Source: Romanomermis culicivorax (lineage: Eukaryota; Nematoda; Enoplea; Mermithida; Mermithidae). From it: 64,000 bases of DNA. The stretch spans positions 124,001 through 188,000 of the forward strand of contig CAWUHX010000295.1 in the NCBI GenBank assembly GCA_963922205.1, read 5' to 3'. Position 1 is the stretch's first letter; every line of letters begins with the position of its first letter. The translations under genes and the position numbers were made by a program. This document shows positions 53,896 to 64,000 of this stretch, piece after piece. The notes below the pieces were generated by a model. That model ran no database searches. It was not told where the DNA came from and saw only the letters and a list, made by a program, of their open reading frames with translations.

Positions 53896-56071
53896 AACTT
53901 TGCTTTTCTTTCATCTAATTCAGATCTACAATTATGAAATAAAAAAACCCTGATTAAATCCAAAAAAAAACCCCAAAAAACCCTAATTTGAAATTTTGAA
54001 AATGGGTTATTTCCCAACCCTGGCGCATCAACTTCCACTTACTAATAAATTTTCAACAGTTTCTATCAATGTACTTAGCTCGCCTCATTTTCTAATCGTC
54101 AACAGTCAGTATTTCGCGGCAAGAGATTTTTCATCAATTCTCTCAATTTTTTCTCTCGATGCTTAGAATTTTTCAAACGTTTGCAACATAGACTTTTGCG
54201 TTTATTAAAAATGGAAATTGAAGACATCATTCCAGGCCCAGGCTGTGATTTTAAGACTTCTGTTCACGAATATTTGTTGGAGATATTTATTTTCCAGCAT
54301 TTTAGAACATAAAAGCCCGAAAGTTTTCCTTGCGCTTCGCGCCGGAATGGGGATCACATTACAGTTCAGTTCGATTTTAATTTTCAAATTTTTTATCATA
54401 CCTGTAATTAGTGGGGATTGGTGAGCAAATGTTCACATATTTTGTCTTTAAAATTTTGCTTAGGCTTAGGGCGCATCGGCTGCACCTGAAAGGCACAGTG
54501 CAGAGCACATGAGTGGGCGTGAAGCGCCCGTCCTGTTGCGGCTCTTCGAAATGAATTTGTTAGTTGAGATAACAACAAGGGTCTTAATGGTGGATACTTA
54601 GTATTGATAGTTTGTGCTGTAATGTAGGTCTTCAGGCTCATGGACTATGTTCGATAACTGAAGATCAGGATTTTCATTAGTTACAAAGAAAATATGACAT
54701 GTGAATAGATTTTATGCAAATAAGCCTCTGAATGCACCGAGCGCATGGAATTTTGAACTGATCTAAATAAGCTGAGATCTTGAGGAGTCGGAAACGACAC
54801 ATTAATGAGTCAATTATTAATTATTATCAATCAATTAATTAATAAATTCCCGTTTTTTTCACATTTGAAGTACTATATTGCGGAAAAAATCTGGAATATG
54901 AAAAAAATGTGACGTCATTTCACGGATCTGAGGAAAAAATTTGGTTGTCAAGTGCATATTGGCTCCATCTTAGCTGTCGAGAGAGCACTCAGAATACTGT
55001 AGCTAAAGAACGAAAAATCACGTGTTATTCTATCCCCTTAGCTTTCTCCTCTATACGGACGAACAAAACGTACTAAATTGTTTTCGCCACTCAGGATTGA
55101 CATACTCCAGATTCATTACTTTACGTTTAGCTCCTTGCCTATCTTTTGTTTTTTAGAGCCATAAATTTGATTAAAAGATTCAAGAAACCCCAGTCCTCCT
55201 CAAATCGCACCCTTGAATTTAGATAAACAGATAAAAGATTTAGATTCTGCTGCTACCACTATTGATCCAAATAATAATTTTATGGATATCGATAGTTTAG
55301 CCGAAACGCCTGCTTATACTGTAACCTCAGAATACAAGAATCGTACGACACATTCTAGAATACAATCCAGGAAATTTTGGAAGCTTCCAGTGAAATTGAT
55401 GTAAAACAACAATGCCTACTTATCATATTGTGTGTTCAAGCTATAACTTATGTGCTTCTGATAAAGCCAAGTTGTCATAGTTTATAAGACATCAGCATGA
55501 CCAGCTTCGAATCTGTATGCTAAAACAGGCGTCACGCACAGTAAAACATAGGGGTATTTTGAGGCAAATAATAACCTTTACATGAAAAAATACATTTTGC
55601 TTCAACTTGATTCCTGAAGGAAAAAATGTGCTCTTTACAATGGTGATGAAAATTAAAAGGTTAAAGGCGGACCCAACAAAAAAATTTGGCTTAGAAAAAT
55701 AGCATAAATTTGCTCTTTCATCGAGTTCTTGCCATTGAATCTATTAACTTTTGATGTACTTGCTCGAAAATTATGATACTGCTCAAGTACCCTGATATCC
55801 TGACAGTGAATCTTTTTAAAAATCAGAACGTTATAGCTACTTTTGTCTTTGAGCTAAATATAGCCATAGTTTGATTCAAGTTCACTGCGGCAAATTTTGT
55901 GTGGCACTTTTAATCCAAATAGTACAAAGGCTGGAATTTTCCGCCTGATTTGCATAGTGTAGCCGTGTTTTGGGTCGAAAGTTGTGCTTGTACAAAAAAA
56001 TTTCAAACCAATTGATAAGTAGCTTATTGTACAAGCGCTTGTCAAAGTTGACCAGATTTTTGTGCGGGGAG
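53896..56071. other. AT-rich region, no supported gene
   Basis: One stretch at 55190-55404 (+) has an ordinary-looking coding composition (MDIDSLAETPAYTV). No start or splice context is convincing. A lone CATACCTGTAA at 54389 may be a relic MITE end. Nothing else is recognised. Confidence 0.5.
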
Positions 56072-56248
56072 CAGGGTTTGTTTCCGCACCGGTCGTTCCG
56101 CATCTTGCGGAAATCGGCCAGAAAAATTTCCGCACCACCATTATAAACCACTAAAAACATTAAAAAATTTCCGTTCCGTGCAGAAAGCTCTCAAAAAATT
56201 TTCCGCACGACCACAAAAAAATCCGCACTGTGCGGAAAAAAATCCCTG
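56072..56248. mobile_element. hAT-type MITE (177 bp), CAGGG family
   Basis: The ends CAGGGTTTGTTTCCGCAC and CTGTGCGGAAAAAAATCCCTG are inverted. The flanking 8-mers gcggggag and gcgggaag differ at one base. Internal repeats of ttccgcac are present. There is no coding capacity. Confidence 0.8.
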
Positions 56249-56296
56249 GCGGGAAGTTCTTTTGACCCAGTATGAGTCTACAAAAAGTGCCATAGC

Positions 56297-56756
56297 CAGT
56301 GTTTTTTTGTACTCGGTCTATTTGTACTAGTACAAACGACCTCTCAAAAACCGTTTGTACTCCAAAATTTGCAAAAAATTGCTGAAAAAAGGATTCATTG
56401 TTATAAAATGCAACAAACATGCTGTGAAATATGAATACGTTGGCTATTTCCACGAGACACATAAGAAGGCTACAAATTTAGACACATAAAACATTTGATC
56501 ATGAGGCACATAACATGCACTAGTGAAATACTGCACAAAAAGCCTTTATTATTATGCCACAGCTGCTAGTTTGTCGTTTTCGATGTGGACGCATAACAAA
56601 CAAGTCCTACAAAGTCCATTGATACTGAATACTGACAGCTGTTGAGTAACAAAAAATTTTTTTGTCCAAAAATTTTCGTTTGTACCGGTACAAACGAAGC
56701 CCAAATTTTCGTTTGTACTCTGGACCGTTTGTTTGTAAAGTACAAAAAAAACACTG
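56297..56756. mobile_element. hAT-type MITE (460 bp), CAGTG family
   Basis: The inverted ends CAGTGTTTTTTTGTAC / GTACAAAAAAAACACTG are flanked by a perfect gccatagc duplication (56289-56296, 56757-56764). Internal repeats of gtttgtac are present. CAGTG ends with an 8-bp TSD are classic hAT signs. Confidence 0.92.
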
Positions 56757-56764
56757 GCCATAGC

Positions 56765-58189
56765 TCCTCGAATGCTTGACAAATCGAGCTGAAATTTTGT
56801 TTAACATCCTAGCACATGTTTATGTAGACCCACGAAAATTTTGAATAAAATCTGAGATGGTCTAGCGCGGACCATTTCTGATATCTAATATCAGAACAGT
56901 TGACGCGGAATGATCCACTCCCCCCAACTTATGCACTTAAGGGATGCCTGAATTTTTTCCAAGTTTTTAACGCGTAAGATATATACAGTCAGTATGAAGT
57001 TGAGATCAAGTGAAAGTTGTACACTTCGGTATTAGTGGAGCTAGTGGAGCCGATAAACACCCGTTTAACACGCGCAAGTTATAAGATATACGTACAATAG
57101 AAAAGATATAGCACTGATTTACATTTTAACGGGCAAGCTGTGCTACCATCAATAGAAGGATGCGGCCCGCGGGCTATTGGCCGATTGTCTCACAAATGTA
57201 ATGTTATACATTACTTGGGATCGTTTGTCCAACATTAATTTCCATAAATTGAGTGTGCAATTCGTGCTTTTTAGGTATCTTGACAAGATTTATTATCTGG
57301 CATGAAAATATAAATGTGTGTAGTTTCTTTTTAATATTTTAATAGAGTAAATTGGGGATTTGCATTTGACGCGACAATTAGTATGGACAGCAGAAAAAGG
57401 CGCGCCGAAGTTCCGAGAAGCTGCTCAGACGCGCTGTCGACAAATTTCACTGATGTTGCTGTTGCAAGCATGTCGACAGTGTTACAAGAAGAACTTTCTT
57501 GGTAATAAATATTGGTCTCTTCGCCTATTGTATCATTAGGGGTGTTCCAGATATACATAGGTACTAGAACGGTATAATTATAAGAATGGGCCGGTATCGG
57601 TATCTATTCTTCATCTTTAAAACATGCAATTTTCACACATTTCCCTGGTTACTGATACTGTCTCCTACGATTGTCGCTATTTATCAAAGTGCTTAACTTC
57701 ACAAAAAAGGCATGCTAAATTAAGAACAGCACTCAAAAATTTGTTGTAATGTTTATTGATATTCGGCTCCTCAAAAATGCGATCTCGGTATCAGGTTCGT
57801 GAAAACATTACGAAATTGATTCATTGCTCACATTGTTCCATGCCCTATTCAGATACAAAATAGTATCAAGAAAAGTAGTTTCGAATTCTCGTTTCTGACC
57901 AATATATTTTATATGATTTTTAATTGAAATTTAACGATAAATTATCTCCAAGAAATTTACGGCACCCTGGAGCGTAGGCTGCGTTTTCGAAGTTGTATTG
58001 AGCGGCAAAAAAATTAATTTCAAACTGGTAAATTCCAAATTAAAAGGGAAAGCACGATTGCTAATAATTAATGCAATTTTACTTTTATTTTTCTTGAACA
58101 GTAGCCCAATTTTCAAAAATAATTGAGGTCATCCAACCTTTTTGAAGTCATAAGCAACTGGTGAAGATTTAACGTGTATTTCTATCCCT
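56765..58189. other. AT-rich region, no supported gene
   Basis: A minus-strand frame at 57331-57558 reads acceptably as protein (CNTVDMLATATSVKFVDSAS) but has no recognised domain and no clear splice context. I see nothing else. Confidence 0.5.
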
Positions 58190-58455
58190 GAACAACAAAA
58201 CCAGAAAAAATCGTTATTCTTCGTGCAAAGAAATTTTAATAACGCCGTCTTCATTCATTAACCGGAGTGAATTAACATTACAGTATATACACAAAAAAGC
58301 ATTAGGCGTCTTCATTATGCATTATCCGAGTTTTCATTAACCAAGATATTGCAGTATGTTTTAACATACAGGTTTAGCCAGATCCGTCCTAAATGTCTTC
58401 ATTAGCCGAGGGATTTCATTATCCCGGGTCTTCATTATCGGCTTTGGACAGTATA
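58190..58455. repeat. Repeat of cttcattatc/ccgag units, DNA-transposon-end-like
   Basis: Multiple units such as gtcttcattat, ccgagttttcattaacc and gccgagggatttcattatcc follow one another and end in ggacagtat. Such arrays of attaaccgag words are typical of subterminal repeats of pogo/Tigger-like elements. No second end was located. Confidence 0.45.
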
Positions 58456-58569
58456 AGCAAAAATAAATATTTGTGTCAGTAAATGCATATCGGCGTCGTG
58501 GTGTTTCATTTTCAGTCGAATTCTAAGGTTTTCCAAACATCTAGCGGAGCGAAACTTGCGCATCGAACT

Positions 58570-58926
58570 CATACATGTTACGGAGCTCCGAGGTCGGGGG
58601 GGGGGGTTTGGAGCACTTTTTGGGGCCGGGGGTCAGTAATTCCCCAAATTTTGGGGGAGGGGTACCTGAAGGAAAAAAAATTCGATTTTTCCATGAAAAA
58701 TGTCCGAAAAACGGTTTAAAAAGTAGTATTTTTTGTTCAAAAATTGACATTTTTCAGTATTTTTCCGACTTAAACTATGGGGGTCCCTAGGGCTACCATA
58801 TGGCTAGCCATAGGATTGGAAAATTCTGGGGGGGGTCGCCCAATGGCTAGCCATATGGTCGACGATTTCTGGAGGGGGGGGGGGGTTCGCATAGCACTTC
58901 CCCCCCCCCCCCCAATTACATGTATG
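58570..58926. mobile_element. hAT-type MITE (357 bp), CATACATGTAA family
   Basis: The ends CATACATGTTA / TTACATGTATG are flanked by a perfect atcgaact duplication (58562-58569, 58927-58934). The interior has long G and C runs and a repeated ggctagccatatgg-like motif. Related to the copy ending at 59898. Confidence 0.9.
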
Positions 58927-59534
58927 ATCGAACTTACATCTGAAGTTTTCTTGTTTCATTTTCCTTTATTCAAATACCTTATTAACAAGCTCGTATAACT
59001 GATTATTATGGCTGGGACCGATTTATTTGTTCAGTTTTAACTCTTGAACGCCTTCAAATTTCAAATAAAGTTATTTGCTCCTTTTCAGCCCAATATGTCT
59101 ACAAATAATGCAGGACCCGTATGTGACAATTTGCGGCCATAATTTCTGGTATCTGAATCGTTCAAACTGTTTGTATTGATATATGCAAAAGTGTTTCGTT
59201 TAATTTAGTGCCACGTGTTTAAAGAAAAGCCTAGTCGATAGACGGAAATGTCCATCTTGTAACGAAGGTTTGCCCAACGACAAGAGTATTTTCATGAATT
59301 TTTCATGTAAGACAGACTTATGTGATGATGCGTTCAATCAGCTAAGTAGCATTGTAAGATACACAGAAAAAATCACTAAAAATTGATTCGTCGTGTTTCA
59401 GTAATATTGTATCAGCTCACATCTAAAAACAGAAAACCAAAAATCAAGCAAACTGAACAAAAAATTCAATGAGTTCAGGGTTTCAAGCAGAACTGGGCGA
59501 TGCATTGATGTTTTCAGTCCACTAGGCAGTTTCG

Positions 59535-59898
59535 TCAACCAGGTTTTTTGTACATGACCCATTTGCGGGGAAGGGGTCTCTCAAGAAAAAAATCGATCTT
59601 TTCACGAAAAAAGTCCGAAAAATAGTTCAAAAAATAGTAATTTTTCCCTAAAAAGACCGAAAAAATGCATCCATGGCGCGAAGCGCCAAGAAAATTCACA
59701 TTTTTGACCACTTTTCGTTCAAAAATTGACATTTTTCAGTATTTTTTCGACCAAAAGTATGGGGGTCCCTACGGCTACCATATGGCTAGCCATTGGATTG
59801 GAAAATCCGTGGGGGGCGGTCGCCCAATGACTAGCCATATGGTCGACGATTTCTGGGGGGGGGGGTTCTCATAGCACTTCCCTCCAATTACATGTATG
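59535..59898. mobile_element. Related MITE copy, left end decayed
   Basis: The right end TTACATGTATG and the interior (catatggctagccat, gtcgacgatttctgg) match 58570-58926. The left terminus and target duplication are not recognisable. Confidence 0.6.
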
Positions 59899-61565
59899 TT
59901 GGAAACACTGGTCCTTCTTCTGCTACATGTTTACCAGTGTTTGTGTTGTTACACATGAATTCATTGTTGATATTGATGATAGAGCTGTACGTATACTTTA
60001 TATATTTTCAGATAACATAGAGAAATCTGTTCAGTTGTTTTAAAGCTACACAGATTAGCACAGTTTCCAGTTTCGCAGTCTCTGACCCAAATTCCAGCGA
60101 CAGTGATGTAGCACCACATGATTTCAGATTTCACGTTATGGAAGTGAAATTTTTCTCACAGTGCACAAATTTTTTGACCCTATTTGTGCAGCGTGCACAC
60201 CACGTAGTGCATAAAAAACCCTGAGCTTGATTGTCATTTCTACAAAAATGTTGGTCATGTCATCTGATAGCTGATCTTTAAGTGAACCCAAGTCGAGAAA
60301 GCTACCATTAGATATCGGTCGATGCGAAATTATGGCGAAAATTTCGTGTTGCATGAAATTTATTTATACTATATTAGGAATGGTGGAAGCACCAGGACCG
60401 GTGCTTAGGCAGCGGTACCGGGCCTGTGCCAATGTAGTTTTTTCCAGGTTCCAATAATTTTTAGATGCAGTATATGTCATATCAGACAATCATGAAACCT
60501 GTAAATTAAAGGATGTATGTTAATGTTAATGTTAATGTATGTTAAGTATGTTAATGTGTATGTTAATGTATGTCAAGTGATGACCAATTAAGTTCACTGT
60601 TTTATTCTATCAAAAATGCAGTGAAATACTTAATCAATGTTAATCAGCGGCAAATTCTTTGACAAGAAAACCAAAATTTCCACTTTTTTTCGGGCGAGAA
60701 ACGGCTGCGTTTTTCGATTAATCTCTTTCAAAAATTGTGTAAAATTCTCAAACAGCAGACACTAAATATTAATTAATATAGTAAATCATCTGTAATGCTG
60801 TAAAGAAAGAATGAATAAGCATCGGGATTCAAGATACATAACTACAAATAAACACAACAATATATTATTAAAAATAACAAACAATGAGCAACAAAAATGA
60901 ATAAATGTTATCAGTGCCAAAACGTGATTTTCGGAACAAAAAAATTTTGGAATGGCATTAAAATTTTTGAGCGTTTGCGCCGTTCGGCAGAAATTTTTTG
61001 AGCGGTCGAAGACTAAATTATCTTGATTTTCAGATATTTTAGGGGCTGAAAACGCAAAATATTCTTGGCGCTTTGCGCCGAGTCAATGAGTGTAATATTG
61101 ACTACTTTTATTTGCCTCCAACGCGGTCGAATTTTATTCAAATAGTATACTTGTATTATGACAACAAACTTTAAGATTGTCAATGACTGGTGAATGAATG
61201 GAAATTCTCAATTTCGTCTCTTCATTCAGTAGGATTGTGAATTTAAACTTTTTTTACTTTTGATTCAAACAGAGGAATTGACATTGTTGGCACAATTTTT
61301 CAACCAAAGACTTACGCCATTTTTGACTTTAATTTTCTTTAATAGAAAGCAATTACAGACATTCTTAGTGTAGTCTTTACATCGTTGTTAGAAAGAAACT
61401 CGCAGTCGAAAATTAAAGAAAAATATAAACTTTCTGACGAAGTCTATCGAAATATTTGGATTCTCGCAGCATTCGATTCTTTCTCGAATCGTTCAAGCCG
61501 TTTTCTCGATCAAATTTTCCTATCTCACTGACGTGGTTACATCAAAGTAGGGTAGGTACGATTTT
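59899..61565. other. AT-rich region with a tgttaatg microsatellite
   Basis: 60515-60580 is an irregular (tgttaa/tgta)n simple repeat. Elsewhere I see no gene. Confidence 0.5.
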
Positions 61566-63174
61566 TAGGGATGGGCCGGGTATCCGGATCCGCGGATATC
61601 CGCCTAAATTTTAGGATCCGGATCCACTAAACCAGATTTTTTTGGATCCGGATCCGCTGAACCAAATTTTTTAAGATCCGGATCCGCTGTTGTCAATGGT
61701 TAAGATCCGGTCATAATCGGATCTTTATTCATTATTATTCACATAAAATTTTGCAGTACTAGAACACACGAAAAATTTTCCGGCGCTCCGCGCCGGATTT
61801 TATAATTCTTTGCAATACTATTTTTCTACAAATCGTGCTTTCTGGACAAAAAATTTCCAGTAAAGGAAAAAATGTTGGCAGTCCTCTTGTATGGAAAAGG
61901 CGAATTTTGTATGGAAAACTGTATGGGTATGGAAAATCTGATGTATGTTTGAAAACGCACCTGTATGGAAAAGGCCATTTCAGAACGTCAAAATCTATTT
62001 TTCCATCTTCTTTGCAACTGTAATTTTTAAACATGAAGCCGATTTTGAATTGAGAAGCATTGTGGAACTAATTTTCAGAAATTTCAGGTTTAATTCGAAG
62101 TTTTTCAGATTTATGAAAGTTATGAGTATATTTTCCTAATTTTTTAAGATGATTATGAAGGACGGAAACTCGAGTGCTAGATCATGCTTTTTCAGTGTAT
62201 AAAAAAATTCCTTCATGCAAAGACTTTTTGGCCGATCTTTGTACAGGTACGAACAGGCTTGTACAAAAAAAAACACTGCAATGGTAGCAAAATTATACTT
62301 GAGAAACATTAATTTTTCAGCAGTATCACCCTTCAAACGATTTTTGGTAGGATCATAAATTTGACCAGCACCACTGAATAGCTGTTCATAGGGGACACTT
62401 TTCGCTGGTGCTAATTTAAATTTACTTTCTGAATGAAGCAATTCCAGAGACATTTGAGATTTGAGTTCATGCTCTAATTTGGTTTTGAAGTTGCTAGGTT
62501 CATTTTTTGGTAATCTTCAAAGAGAACACAAAAATTAATTCTTTAACATTTCTATACTAGTAGCAATTTGCTCCACAATTACTTCTATTTTCATTGTCTT
62601 CCTTTTATTTGGCCGCAAACTGCTTATACTTGTATATCGCCATATGTTTCCTCTCCAAATGTTTTCTCTGACATCCAGTTGCTCAACTTTTTCTGGATAA
62701 CTATATTCTGCATTTATTGCACTTTGCCTTTTCTTCATCATCTGGGGACACTGTTAAGTAGTCCCATACTCTGCTAGTTAAAGAAGAACTTGAATCCATA
62801 ATTTCTGAAAAAAGTTTCCTTTTCTATTTATTTCCTTTCTGATGAAACCAATATTAATCTAAGCATGGATACAATTTAATGAATAAGAATTACTAATTAG
62901 TACATGTTAACTATCTCAATAAACGAACACTTCAATCATTAATAATCATTAATCTATTAATCTATTGACACCAATGAATATAAATTCATGCAACTCAATT
63001 TTAGACAAATTAGACATAGTACATATACTTATTGAAAGATCCGGATCCGCTCGGATCTGTTCCTCAAGATTCAGATCCGATGAACCAAATTTTTTTGCAT
63101 CCGGATCCGCTGAACTAAATTTTTCAAGATCCGGATCCGCTGTCGCCAAAAAAGTCGATCCGGCTCATCCCTAA
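61566..63174 (-). mobile_element. hAT transposon (1609 bp) with transposase remnant
   Basis: The ends TAGGGATGGGCCGG and CCGGCTCATCCCTA are inverted and flanked by a perfect 8-bp acgatttt (61558-61565, 63175-63182). Both subterminal regions carry tandem ggatccggatccgctgaacc units (61605-61690 and 63040-63145). The minus strand at about 62453-62290 encodes the C-terminal hAT dimerisation motif (YEQLFSGAGQIYD, then NRLKGDTAEKLMFLKYN), which pairs transposase monomers. The frame at 62741-62535 may be more of it. The catalytic part is missing, so the copy is dead. Confidence 0.88.
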
Positions 63175-63182
63175 CGATTTTT

Positions 63183-64000
63183 AATGTAAATTAGTGCGGT
63201 GAAAGTATTTTTAATTATGTTTCTATCAAGTTTTTGGCATAAAACTTCTCAAAAATTTTCAGTATGTTTTTACGGAGAAAATTTTTTTTATTTCATTGGT
63301 ACAATTTTTTTGGACTTTTTGTGCCAGTTGGCACAAATGTCCGTGCACAAAAACACGGAATAGTCCTCTTAACGTCTAGTGATATCCAACAAATTGAGCA
63401 ATTTCATAACGTGTGTAGCACCGGTACCGGTTAAAAAGTCGTTACTGGAATATGTCTATACTTTATATTCGGCCAATTTCCTTCGGCTACTTCCTCAGAA
63501 ACGCGAACATGCTCTGATTCATAAATCTTGACTCATTCAGCAAAAATTCCCAACAATTTTGACAGGCAAATCGACACACTACGGTGATCTAAATATTGCG
63601 CAATAAACTGTAAAGCTGGCCGTTGGTTGGAGATAAAAGTATCGGCCGCCGACCGATCATTATTATTATTAGGAAAAATTCAATTTTTTTCTCCGATGCC
63701 GATACGTCGGTCGTTCGTTAGTATTAATCGATGTATCGCATTGGGACCTACTCAAAAACACTTCGTTTAAATCAATTTTTAGCTCATTTATGGATGGCTA
63801 AAACATCAATTGCTTTTCTGTCATAGCCATTGATCATTTTTGCGACAGGGTCACTGTTCTGTATGATTGAGTGTATCATTACTATTAGATTCGCAAGAAT
63901 GGAAAGTATTTTCGGGAACGTGATTGTCATGCGAACAACATGATCAACGATCGTGACATAAAATTACAGAACTAAAAACATAAAATAAGAGAATAATCAA
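63183..64000. other. AT-rich end of window, nothing recognised
   Basis: No open frame of note, only a short att repeat near 63660 and general AT-rich sequence. Confidence 0.5.

Noticed and set aside
62193-62278. A small CAGTG-ended insertion inside the hAT remnant
   Set aside because: The ends resemble 56297-56756 (CAGTGTATAAAAAAA and acaaaaaaaaacactg), but no 8-bp duplication is visible.
1-64000. CRISPR arrays, bacterial operons, riboswitches
   Set aside because: The sequence is eukaryotic; repeats found are transposon-derived and no such features were seen.

Overview
The window looks like eukaryotic nuclear DNA from an invertebrate animal. It holds a ribosomal protein L12 gene with four coding exons, a multi-exon protein kinase of the tau-tubulin-kinase (TTBK) type, Ty3/gypsy LTR retroelements carrying an envelope-like region, and many hAT-type DNA transposons and MITEs. 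A nematode is my best guess, because TTBK-like kinases are greatly expanded there and envelope-bearing retroelements occur there. The sequence alone does not settle this.

Region 1 (1-35,400) is a pile of LTR retroelements from two families. Element I (+) enters from the left as a broken pol, then a hairpin-rich 3' region, then its LTR (3770-4698). Element III (-) belongs to the same family. Its 5' LTR is at 29099-30036, a primer-binding site follows directly, then a leader of about 4 kb with tandem repeats carrying TGACGTCA, then gag, envelope-like, protease and pol. Its 3' LTR is cut in two (15002-15228 and 4699-5134) by Element II (-, 5135-15001), which belongs to a second family with 890-bp LTRs. 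Element II is flanked by the 4-bp duplication gcaa, and its ends fit the interrupted LTR exactly. Further LTR pieces lie at 30732-31662 (+) and 34006-34922 (-). All coding regions are broken by stops or frameshifts.

The striking point is that both families place the envelope-like region between Gag and protease (gag - env-like - PR - RT - RNase H - IN) rather than after pol. In Element II the nucleocapsid zinc knuckles and the envelope ectodomain are one continuous frame. Element III has two retropepsin-like domains joined by an Arg/Ser-rich linker, the first attached to the envelope transmembrane tail. The LTR of Element II also carries a complete-looking antisense unit (TATA box, 131-residue ORF, AATAAA).

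Region 2 (35,400-48,750) is AT-rich single-copy DNA with two host genes. The kinase is on the minus strand (37856-42539). I could build seven exons with consistent splice phases, covering the whole kinase domain. RPL12 is on the plus strand (45319-48248) and encodes a full 165-residue protein.

Region 3 (48,750-64,000) has no gene I can name. It holds DNA-transposon debris: at least seven hAT-like insertions across regions 2 and 3 have recognisable terminal inverted repeats and 8-bp target duplications (mostly exact), and one retains the hAT transposase dimerisation motif. tRNA-derived SINE-like units, duplicated segments, simple repeats and AT-rich filler make up the rest.
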